Position numbers and translations under genes: made by a program. A stretch of 52,329 nt of DNA, from contig JAFAEG010000136.1 of NCBI GenBank assembly GCA_023424095.1, forward strand, positions 1-52,329. The letters are read 5' to 3'. The stretch comes from Pseudomonadota bacterium (GTDB lineage: Bacteria; Pseudomonadota; Alphaproteobacteria; Sphingomonadales; Sphingomonadaceae). Below the pieces are notes generated by a model that had not been told where the DNA came from, ran no database searches, and was given only the letters and a program-made list of their open reading frames with translations. Below are positions 35,012-42,697 of the stretch, one piece after another (the stretch's first letter is position 1; each line of letters starts with the position of its first letter).

Positions 35012-35626
35012 TCAGCGGGAAGCACCCTGCGCAGCGACAGCCTGCTCGGCGGCAAAGTAGGCGGAGGCCGCCGCCGCTAACAGCGATCGGAGGCTCGGCA
35101 GCGTTCCCCGCGGCTCGCACTCGACGCCGGTCACCTGCCACCCAGACCAGTCCTCGTCGTCTCGCCACCGGAACGGGGAAAAGTCATCAACAATTAGCAC
35201 CTCCCCCGCATCATCGTCCTCGACAGAGAAGGCGATGCTTAGCGCGCGGGGTTCGAGCTTGACGTCGGTGTAGAGCACGTAAGGCTTCTGATAATGGTAC
35301 ACGGTGAACGACTTTTCGCTCCAGATCTGGGCTGGAGTGACGGCATAGCCCTCACTGATCATCTCCTCCACGGGCGCTTGCTGCCAGTGTGGGCCAATGA
35401 GTGGGCCCCAGATCCTTCCCCAAAGTTCCCGCAGCAGGTGCCCCAGGTCGTGCCGCGTCAGCTCGGCGCCGCCCCGCGCCAAGTAGTAGGTGCCGAACTC
35501 CTCCCATTCGAGGCCTGGGGGCAGAGTGTCGGCTCCCACCTCGAGCAAGGCGTCGACCGCAGTTCGCACGGCGGGGTCTCCTAGGTAGGCCGCGACTGTT
35601 GAAGGCATCTCGATATGATCGTTCAT
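35012..35626 (-). CDS. hypothetical acidic protein (204 aa) coupled to a nuclease gene
   Basis: This is an unrecognised soluble protein. The N-terminus is helical and acidic ('YLGDPAVRTAVDALLEVGAD'), the middle is aromatic ('FTVYHYQKPYVLYTDVKLEP'), and an acidic strand-rich part 'FSVEDDDAGEVLIVDDFSPF' precedes an Ala-rich C-terminal helix. No catalytic motif is visible. A good ribosome-binding site (AAGGAG) precedes the ATG, which overlaps the stop of the PD-(D/E)XK gene by four bases. The Mrr-like gene follows 61 bp later. An acidic protein tightly coupled to a nuclease might be an inhibitor, adaptor or DNA mimic. That is speculation from charge and position only. Confidence 0.62.
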   Translation of the reverse strand: MNDHIEMPSTVAAYLGDPAVRTAVDALLEVGADTLPPGLEWEEFGTYYLARGGAELTRHDLGHLLRELWGRIWGPLIGPHWQQAPVEEMISEGYAVTPAQIWSEKSFTVYHYQKPYVLYTDVKLEPRALSIAFSVEDDDAGEVLIVDDFSPFRWRDDEDWSGWQVTGVECEPRGTLPSLRSLLAAAASAYFAAEQAVAAQGASR

Positions 35627-36402
35627 TTCTGGCTCCTTGCCCGATCCCATAGGGTCCGGCGAAATCGGCGGAAGTCCTCGTCGATTGTCGGCTCCGCCAA
35701 CCCCACGTCGAAGCGACGCAGGACCTCGCGCCAGTGCACCAACCGCCAGTGCTCGTTTCGCGACAGCCTCTTTCGAGTCTGCCGACAAGCCCGCTTTCCG
35801 AGGATGATCAGCGCTCCCGTTCGTTCGGAGGAGACTCTAGTTCCCAAGTGCATCGATAGCTTTATGCCGTGGCGCATGTAGTCGCCCAACGGATTGCCCT
35901 TGAGGCTATGCTCGAACTTTGCCTCGATCACCGCCCCCCAAGTGTTTCCATGGGACCGGCCGCTGATCAGCAAGTCGATCCGCCCGCGCGCCGCGGGCAT
36001 CTCTGTCACGACGCTAAGGTCCTCGAGGTCGGGGGGCCAGGCGATCTTTGGCGCAAGAGCCTTGAGGAAGAGGCGAGCGCGCTCGTTTCTCGCTCTCAGG
36101 AAGTGCTGCAGGCCTCTAGTGGCTTGGGTCTCACCGAGGCGAAGCCACGCTAGCGGCTCTACGTGGAGGCAGTGGTGCGGATTGCTCAATCCGAAGTGGT
36201 CAGAAATCCACTTCACCCGACCACTGCGATCTCCGACGCTTCCCTCGATGGCGCCGGCGGCCCCCAACGCGTCCCGTGCGGCTAACCCAATCCGGTAGCT
36301 CCAGTCGCGCACGGCGCCGCTGTGGATCTCCCCGGATCTGAGGGCAAGCAGCCGTTCCGGTAACGGGGGGAGCGGCCGCATCGAGGCCGCAATCTTTTTC
36401 AC
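35623..36402 (-). CDS. PD-(D/E)XK nuclease-superfamily protein (259 aa)
   Basis: The catalytic-type core reads 'EMPAARGRID143LLISGRSHGNTWGAVIE160AK162FEHSLKGNP' (numbers inserted). G-R-I-D followed by I-E-A-K is typical of PD-(D/E)XK nuclease-superfamily proteins of defence loci. The N-terminal 110 residues are helical and Arg-rich ('LQHFLRARNERARLFLKAL'). It is the first gene of the minus-strand group and overlaps the next gene by four bases (ATGA). The gene opposite it across a 306-bp gap encodes a GIY-YIG protein. The biochemical target is unknown. Confidence 0.7.
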   Translation of the reverse strand: MKKIAASMRPLPPLPERLLALRSGEIHSGAVRDWSYRIGLAARDALGAAGAIEGSVGDRSGRVKWISDHFGLSNPHHCLHVEPLAWLRLGETQATRGLQHFLRARNERARLFLKALAPKIAWPPDLEDLSVVTEMPAARGRIDLLISGRSHGNTWGAVIEAKFEHSLKGNPLGDYMRHGIKLSMHLGTRVSSERTGALIILGKRACRQTRKRLSRNEHWRLVHWREVLRRFDVGLAEPTIDEDFRRFRRTLWDRARSQK

Positions 36403-36708
36403 GCTGTCACCTCACGTTCACGCCTGATCTCCACGACAGAGCTTCTGTTGACGAAGCGAGGGCTGCGATTTGAGTTTGAACTTCTGATTGTCGAGTTCGC
36501 CTCGGAAGCACATAATATTTATGTTTATCCACCTCCAACGCGCGAGTCAGCTGCTAAGTGTTCAGAACTAAGGCTCGTCGAGTCAGAGCGGCCTGATCAA
36601 ATCGGCAGGCCGGGTCCAGCGAATGGCACCTTGAGGAAGGTGCTGGACGTTCAGTACCCGATTTGCCGGCGACAGCTACCTGCTCCAATCTGGCAACGGA
36701 GGACCTCC
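36403..36708. other. 306-bp gap between divergent nuclease genes
   Basis: This gap lies between the PD-(D/E)XK operon (minus) and the GIY-YIG gene (plus). It contains TTGACG at 36448-36453 and an AT-rich block around 36509-36530 (TAATATTTATG), both possible promoter material. An in-frame upstream extension of the GIY-YIG reading frame exists from 36448 but lacks a ribosome-binding site and family-like sequence, so I treat it as non-coding. Confidence 0.35.
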
Positions 36709-37080
36709 ATGACGACGCCCTTTGGATACATCGCCGGGCCGTTTTACACCTACGAAATCCGGCACTGGATTGAGCCTGACAGGACGGAGCAGCAGGTGAT
36801 TTATGTCGGCCGTGGCCGTGGACGGCGAGCTAGGGTCTATTACCGTTTCGTCGATCGGGCGGGCAACAATCGCTACCACAACCCGAAGGGACATAATCCA
36901 GGTCTCGACGCAGCGATCGCCGCAGTTCGCGCAGCGGGCTGCGAGATCATGGTCATAGCTCAAGATCACGGCTCCGACCTTGTGGCCTGCAAGGCACACG
37001 AGAAAAAGCTCGTTCGCAAATATGGCCGCATCGGTGTCCATTCAGGTGGTACGCTCCACAACCGGAACGCCGGCGGCTGA
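36709..37080 (+). CDS. GIY-YIG-like nuclease-domain protein (123 aa)
   Basis: A short protein with a GIY-YIG-like core: 'PFYTYEIRHWI' supplies the first strand, 'QVIYVGRGRGRRARVYYRF' the second strand (YVG in place of YIG) and the following Arg helix, and 'ACKAHEKKLVRKYGR' the later helix with a Glu. The end 'GGTLHNRNAGG' has the Asn seen in this class. The ATG at 36709 has GGAGGA 6 bp upstream. It is a stand-alone domain with no partner on its strand, lying between defence genes and a degraded stretch. It could be an orphan endonuclease or a cargo remnant. Confidence 0.62.
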   Translation: MTTPFGYIAGPFYTYEIRHWIEPDRTEQQVIYVGRGRGRRARVYYRFVDRAGNNRYHNPKGHNPGLDAAIAAVRAAGCEIMVIAQDHGSDLVACKAHEKKLVRKYGRIGVHSGGTLHNRNAGG

Positions 37081-37707
37081 GCTTAGGGGCGTCGGCCGAG
37101 AAGCGCCCTTCTCCGACGTTCAAAGCCGGCCCGGCGGACGGCCGCTTTGCGCCCATTCCGGCCGTTCAGCCGCTCGAAGCTCCATGGCCGCTCCGCCCCA
37201 ATATCTGCCGTTCGTGTCTATTTCGAGAATACCGAAGAGCGGTCATCGCCCACGCTTGTATAATGAGCCCACTCACTGGATTTGCGCCTCGAGGCGCTGG
37301 TAGGGTCGCTTTGCCGCAGCGCCGGCGCCGCCTCGGCGATGAGCTAAAGTAGTTCGCGTAAGTTCCACGGCAGTCTTTGGCGGTCCTCCCCGACCAACGC
37401 GATGAGCAAGGCCAGTGCTTCGGCCGCGAAACGTTTGGCATAGCCTTTCCCTTCCCCGCCTCGCTTCTTCATCCGATACGCAAGATGTCGAGATGCGGGA
37501 CCGGACGGATGAACGGCAGGATCAGCGCAACGACCTCTGGAAAGCGCGCATCGGCGCCTTCGGCAATGGCGGCGAGCTGACGGGCGCTGGCCTCGGACTA
37601 TCTCCGCTCGCAGGTTTGGCGCCTCCTTCGCTTCGGCGTCAGCATGCGCAAAGGTCGGCGGCGCGAGCTCCTCAAGCCCGGATCAAGCGACTGAAGGGGG
37701 GGGCCGG
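37081..37707. other. 627-bp degraded stretch
   Basis: No intact gene is supported. On the minus strand there are two short coding-like pieces (see the entry at 37344-37597). The plus strand shows only shadow frames. A G-run at 37696-37704 precedes the Septu genes. The region looks like decayed DNA between two independently acquired cargo pieces. Confidence 0.4.
37344..37597 (-). pseudogene. remnant of a coupled small-gene pair
   Basis: Reading the minus strand, a stop (TAG, 37598-37600) precedes a coding-like piece 'SEASARQLAAIAEGADARF' continuing to 'LDILRIG' and a TGA at 37469. A second frame starts at ATG 37472 (ATGA overlap), runs 42 residues ('KRFAAEALALLIALVGEDRQ') to a TAG at 37344, and then continues with protein-like sequence (LIAEAAPALRQ). 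The four-base overlap and the in-frame stop suggest a decayed operon. I do not recognise the family. Confidence 0.35.
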
Positions 37708-38541
37708 CTAGAGGTAGTTCGGCAATTGTCCTGCTGCTAGGTACGCTATCAGTTCAGCATCGTTCACAATGCAATCGTATAGGATATGCTCCCAGCTGTT
37801 CACCGACCTGTCTGCGGCGTGCTCGCGCAGGTCCTCGAAGGCCGCATGCACGTCGCGATTGCGATTGCGCATCCTCGCCGCGTGCCGGAGCACGCGAATA
37901 TATTCCTTCCTGAAGGAGGACTTGAACCGGGAATGGAGCTGCAGCTCGTCAAGGTGGCGGGTCACCACATCAGTGGCCGCCGCAGGCACCCCGGGATGGC
38001 AGAGCAGCTCGGGCGTCGGCGCATTATAGGGTGGGTGTATGCGCAGCGCCGCGACCGGCTCTTCCAGAAACGCATCGTAATAGGGGTGGAGGAACAGCCG
38101 GCCATTCGGCCCGGTATAGCGCGCGAGCTTATGCCCTTGGCAGATGTCGCACGCCGGTACGAGGTTTAGCGGCAGGATGGCGAAATCGGGAAAGTCCTGC
38201 TTGGGCAGATAGTGATCGAGCGTATTGGGCGTCCCGCCCTCGCCGCACATCGGGCACAGGGTGAGGCTGCGATCGCGAAGCGTCTTCAGGATCGGCGCTT
38301 GTGCGGCCTCTTCGGCAGGCGAGGCATAGAGGGTCTTGAAGGAAGTCGCCTGTCCAAGTGCGGTTGCCCAGGTTGGCAACTGGCTTGGATCGCCTGCTTT
38401 CGTATCATAGTCCTGACACCGAGTGGTCCACTTCGCCTCGATCCCAGCGAAGAAGGCCGCGTTTATCCCATTTTGTCGCTCGGCAACGACCTCGCTTACA
38501 TAGGAAGCGATATCAATAACGGGCTTAGGCAGCCGGATCAT
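37708..38541 (-). CDS. ptuB: Septu HNH endonuclease PtuB
   Basis: This is a 277-aa HNH nuclease. Zinc-binding Cys96 and Cys99 ('LTLCPMCGEGG') pair with Cys131 and Cys134 ('VPACDICQGHK'). The active-site block is D109-H110 ('NTLDHYLPKQDFP') with Asn126 ('LPLNLVPAC'). The 'DHYLPK' pattern is that of PtuB and of retron-associated HNH nucleases. It overlaps the upstream ATPase gene by 17 bp on the same strand, the two-gene arrangement of Septu. In Septu the ATPase assembles with PtuB, which cleaves nucleic acid on phage infection. No reverse transcriptase or retron RNA was seen nearby, so the plain Septu reading is preferred. Confidence 0.82.
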   Translation of the reverse strand: MIRLPKPVIDIASYVSEVVAERQNGINAAFFAGIEAKWTTRCQDYDTKAGDPSQLPTWATALGQATSFKTLYASPAEEAAQAPILKTLRDRSLTLCPMCGEGGTPNTLDHYLPKQDFPDFAILPLNLVPACDICQGHKLARYTGPNGRLFLHPYYDAFLEEPVAALRIHPPYNAPTPELLCHPGVPAAATDVVTRHLDELQLHSRFKSSFRKEYIRVLRHAARMRNRNRDVHAAFEDLREHAADRSVNSWEHILYDCIVNDAELIAYLAAGQLPNYL

Positions 38542-40237
38542 CGATTCCTACTTCGTCGCCGAGCTCGATCAGAAGCTCCTCGTTCAGATCTTCGGGGGCG
38601 AGGCGCGCAAGTAGCTCCTTACGGCCGCCCACGGCCTTTGCCGCCTCCTCGATCCACCGTTCGAACGGCTTGGATACCGAATTGTCGCCGAACACATAGG
38701 TCGAGATACGCTGGATATCCCCGCCGAACGTCTGGAACGGCGGGCGCTTGATGAACAACCCGTCATCGGTGTGCTCGAATACATGGACGCAATCGCGTGG
38801 TACCTCCCTAACCAGCACCAGCGAATGCGTGGCGACGATGGCCTTTGAATCGTACTGGGCGAGGATCGATTTGAGCATTGTGACCAAGGCGAGTTCGAGC
38901 GTCGGATGGAGAAAAAGCTCCGGCTCGTCGATGATGACGAGGCTGTTGCGCCGGATCGACCCGAGGAGGTTGATCACCAGGTACGAAAAGAGCCGCTGCC
39001 CGGAACTCATCTCCAGGATTTGCCCATTTCGGAACAGCGAAACGCCCGATACGATCTTGGCGTGACGCTTCACCGCCTCAAGGTTGAGATTTCCGGCGGT
39101 GTCGTGATCGATGCGAACGAAGCGGCGTGTGATGGCCTTGCCGTCGGAATCGACGTCGGGGACCTCGACCAGAGGCGAGGGATACCCCTGAAGCGCGACT
39201 TGAAACGTCTCTATGTTCGTGGCCGCGGAAACCTCGACCGCCGCGAAATCGAACTGGATGGCCTCACCCAGCACCTGATGCAGGGTCCACAGCTTCTCGG
39301 ACCACGCCTTGATCCCGCTGAAACGGCGGTCGTCCCGCGCACAGCTGATGAGGGACTGGACCGCGGCCTCACGGGCGTGATCGAGCGACAGAGTGGTGCG
39401 CGGGCCGTTTCGGCCGCGCAGCCCGAAATACTGGTAGACTGCCCGATCCGCGAGCTTGAGGCCGTCGGTATCGACGCGCAGGCGCTCGAACGGGCTATAC
39501 GACACTGCGATCAACCGACCGAAGCTTGGAGCTGCCTCGAATCCGGTGTCCGGCGGACCGCCTGCCTGGAGCCAATGTTCGACGAACTGATAGAGGAGTT
39601 GCGACTTCCCAACCCCGTTCGGGCCAATCAGAAGGCTGACGTCATGGGGCAGCAATGATTCCGATCCGAACTCGAATAGGATCGTCTGTACGGTCCCGTC
39701 GCGATCCCGAAATGCGAAGCGAAAGTCTTCGACCGTCGACTCCTCGCCGGTGAACAGCTTCCAGCCCTCGTTGAATGCACGTTGGCCTCCACGCTCGCGC
39801 AGCAGCGAAGAGCTGAACTCGGATAAAGCGATCAGTCCCAAAGCTTCCTCATCGTCGCGCACTCGAGCCAGTAGTGACGCGTCATGCAGCGTCTCGGCCG
39901 CACTCAGCGCAGCGTCCTGCCCGACGATAGCGATGAGTTCTTCGTAGAAAGTAATCCCGCTGGGATTGGAGATGTAGTGCGTGTCCGGCGGGGGGAAGAC
40001 TCCATCCCACCCGCTCTCGATGAGCTTTTCAAAATAGTTCGCCGTGAAGCTCTTTCCCGCAATAAGGATTTTTATTGGGTCGAGTTGTCGCTCCCCGTCG
40101 GCGAGCTGGAGATGCGCAACCAGGCTAGTCTTATGGCCATAGTCGTCCCAGTTATTCCACGAGAGCTGGAGAACAGGCTCCGGCCCGCCTCCCGATTGCC
40201 GCTTATGGTCCGTTCTTGAGCGGTAGATGATCTTCAC
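38525..40237 (-). CDS. ptuA: Septu ATPase PtuA
   Basis: This is a 570-aa ABC/SMC-like ATPase. Walker A 'GPNGVGKS' is at 205-212, the ABC signature-like 'MSSGQRLFSYLVINLL' precedes Walker B 'SLVIIDEPELFLHP', and a switch His lies in 'AIVATHSLVLVREVP'. The N-terminal 190 residues are strand-rich. The frame is open far upstream of 40237, but GTG 40237 has GAGG 6 bp upstream and starts the family-like sequence, so it is chosen. The C-terminus 'ERWIEEAAKAVGGRKELLARL' probably contacts PtuB. It is co-transcribed with ptuB. Confidence 0.82.
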   Translation of the reverse strand: MKIIYRSRTDHKRQSGGGPEPVLQLSWNNWDDYGHKTSLVAHLQLADGERQLDPIKILIAGKSFTANYFEKLIESGWDGVFPPPDTHYISNPSGITFYEELIAIVGQDAALSAAETLHDASLLARVRDDEEALGLIALSEFSSSLLRERGGQRAFNEGWKLFTGEESTVEDFRFAFRDRDGTVQTILFEFGSESLLPHDVSLLIGPNGVGKSQLLYQFVEHWLQAGGPPDTGFEAAPSFGRLIAVSYSPFERLRVDTDGLKLADRAVYQYFGLRGRNGPRTTLSLDHAREAAVQSLISCARDDRRFSGIKAWSEKLWTLHQVLGEAIQFDFAAVEVSAATNIETFQVALQGYPSPLVEVPDVDSDGKAITRRFVRIDHDTAGNLNLEAVKRHAKIVSGVSLFRNGQILEMSSGQRLFSYLVINLLGSIRRNSLVIIDEPELFLHPTLELALVTMLKSILAQYDSKAIVATHSLVLVREVPRDCVHVFEHTDDGLFIKRPPFQTFGGDIQRISTYVFGDNSVSKPFERWIEEAAKAVGGRKELLARLAPEDLNEELLIELGDEVGIDDPAA

Positions 40238-40583
40238 GGTCAGCCTCGCGTGCCTCCAGGACTGGCAGCTTCTTTGGCCAGCTTTGTACACTAGTCTAGC
40301 CGAAGAACCAGACGAACGCGGTGGGCCACCGGTTCGCACATCGGCGGACTCCGCAAAGCCGCCAGGAGTCGCACGTCTGTCTGTCCCGCGTGGCACGCTC
40401 GATGCGCCTTGGGGACTCGGCAGCGATTGGAGCTCAGCGCAAAATGCGACTGCTACGCCGGTCATCGCGATGACCACCATTGCATCTAGATGAGCTAAAG
40501 GCTGACAGGCTGGTGTCGGCCACAACCAGCCCTTCCGTGAGGCACTCTCCTGAAGCTGCATCCCGCAGCTCAGGAGAAGACAG
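40238..40583. repeat. gap upstream of Septu with a hairpin at 40546-40577
   Basis: 346 bp without a supported gene. An imperfect inverted repeat, TCTCCTGAAGCTGC against GCAGCTCAGGAGA with one unpaired A and a short loop, lies at 40546-40577. It sits just before the start of the integrase pseudogene, so it may be a leader hairpin or part of that element's end. The ptuA promoter should also lie here. The rest shows only shadow frames. Confidence 0.45.
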
Positions 40584-41192
40584 ATGCTTCGCCAACGACA
40601 CCATCATCAGCAATCATCGGGATCGGCGTGGAACGTGGGCCGATCCATCGGCCCGAAGCGAGCGCTGAAGCCTCAGGAGGTATGGGAAATTCGCTTCCAC
40701 TTAGAGCACGAGAAGCGGGTTAGCGATCGACAGCAAGCTGCGCGGATGTGACGTCGTCAAGCTGCGGGTCGGCGACGTCACCTTGGGTGGACAGGTCCGC
40801 CAGCGCTCGATGGTCATCCAACAGAAGACGGGCACACCCGTATCTTTCGAGATCGGCGAGACCGCTCGCGAGAGTCTCCGCGCCTGGCTGGCAAGCCGAG
40901 GTGGCCGGCCTGAGGAGTTCCTGTTCCCGAGTCGGATTGACCGAGGCGATCACATCAGCACCCGGCAATATGCTCGCCTGGTGGATGAGTGGGTCGCGGC
41001 GATCGGGTTGGACCCAGCCTTGTTCGCACCCACTCGCTGCGCAGGACCAAGGCCTCCTTGATCTACAAGCGTACGGGGAACCTCCGGGCGGTTCAGATCC
41101 TACTCGGACATCGGAAGATCGAAAGCACCGTCCGCTACTTGGGCGTAGATCTTGAAGACGCGCTAGCCTTGTCAGAGGGCACTGACGTGTGA
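40584..41192 (+). pseudogene. small tyrosine integrase with a deletion and a frameshift
   Basis: Three blocks in different frames line up as one small phage-type integrase. Block 1 (from ATG 40584) reads 'GPKRALKPQEVWEIRFHLEHE'. Block 2 (from about 40722) reads 'AIDSKLRGCDVVKLRVGDV' to 'HISTRQYARLVDEW'. Block 3 (from about 41030) reads 'THSLRRTKASLIYKRTGN' to 'RKIESTVRYLGVDLEDAL'. The catalytic Arg (KLRG), H-x-x-R (HSLRR), late His (GHRKIES) and Tyr (VRYLGV) are all recognisable. A short deletion separates blocks 1 and 2, and a one-base slip near 41028 separates 2 and 3, so no functional enzyme is made. Confidence 0.78.
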
Positions 41193-41720
41193 CGACACCG
41201 GCTGGCGAGCGCCTCCACGGTTCTCGCCAGCCAATGCGAAAGCGGTTCGGCCGCCACGCGCCCATGCCGGACATTAGAGGCTGATATCCTCAACGTCCGA
41301 TATTGGTGGGAAAGCGGCACGGCTGCTTTCAGGTGCGCATAGGCGGAAAGCAGACGTTCGTTCATGCCGAGGGTAGGGCGGCTTATCGCCCACTATGGCC
41401 ATTGCCAGGGTTCGGCCAGAATGTCCGGAGTTAGGCCGTTCGAGGCGAATGGCGGATCACCATGCCGCGGCGCCGCCAGGGCTGAGCTATGAAGAAATGC
41501 GGGCCGCGTTGCCGTGACTTTGGACAGCGCCGGGGCAGCTAAGAGGTTATAAACAAGATAATATCAGGCCCTCTCCGGCGGTCGTTGTCACCGTCCTATA
41601 AGAACGATAGAACCTGTCGAGCGACCAGGGGGCAGTCGAAATGCGCATCGCCCAAGTGTTGCGGCCGCAGACAGTGTGAGTAGCGAGCATGGCAACGCGT
41701 GGATTGACAGTCAGCAGCCG
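41193..41720. other. 528-bp gap between integrase pseudogene and ietA
   Basis: No coding sequence is supported. Short protein-like frames are not continuous. An AT-rich patch at 41545-41567 (TTATAAACAAGATAATATC) stands out and may be the promoter for the ATPase-subtilase pair. A GTG at 41676 is in frame with ietA and could extend it by 15 residues, but the ATG at 41721 matches the family-like N-terminus better. Confidence 0.35.
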
Positions 41721-42695
41721 ATGACGAAGGCAACGCACCTCGTCGCCCTGCTGCAGAGCCATATGGACGGCGACGACGAACAGTTTCTGACCGTGGCGAT
41801 GCAGGCTGCCGCCAACGAGGCCCGTCAGGGGCACGGCAAACTGGCGCAGCAATTGCGCGATATGGTCGACGAAGCACGCGCCAAGAAGTCGAAGCCTTCG
41901 CGCGCGGTGCCGCTGGTCCAGCCGCGCGGTGAACTCGCCAACCTCGTCGCCGCCAAATATGTCGACACCAGGCTTTCGGGCATGGTGCTGCCCACAGCGT
42001 TGCGTGATCGGCTCAAGCGCGTGATCGTCGAACAACGCCAGACCTTCCGCCTGCGCCAGCACGGTCTGCGGCCACGCCGCAAGCTGCTCCTCATCGGGCC
42101 GCCGGGCGCCGGAAAGACTATGACCGCCGCGGCCATGGCGGGCGAGCTCAAGCTGCCGTTGTTCTCGGTCCTGCTGGACGGCCTCCTCACCAAGTTCATG
42201 GGCGAGACCGCATCCAAGCTGCGCACCGTGTTCGCCGCAATGGCGGAGACGCGCGGCGTCTATTTTTTCGACGAGTTCGATGCGATTGGCGCGCGACGCA
42301 GCGAGCGTAACGACGTCGGCGAGATACGGCGCGTGCTCAACTCTTTCCTTCAGTTTCTGGAAGAAGATGAGAGCGAGGGCTTGATTATCGCGGCGACGAA
42401 CCACCCAGAGCTGCTCGACCCGGCCCTTTTCCGCCGGTTCGACGATGTCATCGAGTACGCGCTGCCCAATCCCGACGTCGCTCGCGAGATCCTCGAAGCG
42501 CGCTTGTCGACCTTCGACACGCACGAGCTCGACTGGAGCCGCGCCAGCGCGGAGATTGAGGGGCTGAGCCAGGCCGATCTATCGCGCATCGCCGACGAGG
42601 CGGCGAAGCAGACTCTCCTCGACGGGCGCGAGCGCGTCGAGACCAAGGACCTGCTGGCCGCCATCGCTGAACGGAGGGCGGCGGCACGCCATTGA
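41721..42695 (+). CDS. ietA: AAA ATPase of an IetAS pair
   Basis: This is a 324-aa AAA+ ATPase. Helical N-terminal region (1-110, 'VALLQSHMDGDDEQFLTVAM'); Walker A 'GPPGAGKT' at 126-133; Walker B 'YFFDEFDAIG' at 181-190; sensor 1 'IAATNHPELLDPALFRRFD' with an arginine-finger-like RRF. The pairing with a subtilisin-like protease directly downstream is that of IetA/IetS, described first as a plasmid incompatibility toxin-antitoxin (IetA antitoxin, IetS toxin) and later listed among defence systems. The stop (42695) lies two bases before the protease ATG, so the pair is co-translated. Confidence 0.82.
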   Translation: MTKATHLVALLQSHMDGDDEQFLTVAMQAAANEARQGHGKLAQQLRDMVDEARAKKSKPSRAVPLVQPRGELANLVAAKYVDTRLSGMVLPTALRDRLKRVIVEQRQTFRLRQHGLRPRRKLLLIGPPGAGKTMTAAAMAGELKLPLFSVLLDGLLTKFMGETASKLRTVFAAMAETRGVYFFDEFDAIGARRSERNDVGEIRRVLNSFLQFLEEDESEGLIIAATNHPELLDPALFRRFDDVIEYALPNPDVAREILEARLSTFDTHELDWSRASAEIEGLSQADLSRIADEAAKQTLLDGRERVETKDLLAAIAERRAAARH

Positions 42696-42697
42696 CC

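Noticed and set aside
37708..40237. Retron-type system with an HNH/ATPase effector
   Set aside because: No reverse transcriptase or msr/msd-like inverted repeats were found nearby, so Septu is the simpler reading.
40238..40561. Longer N-terminus for PtuA
   Set aside because: The upstream 108 codons have no family-like sequence and include the intergenic AT/GC mix; GTG 40237 has a ribosome-binding site.
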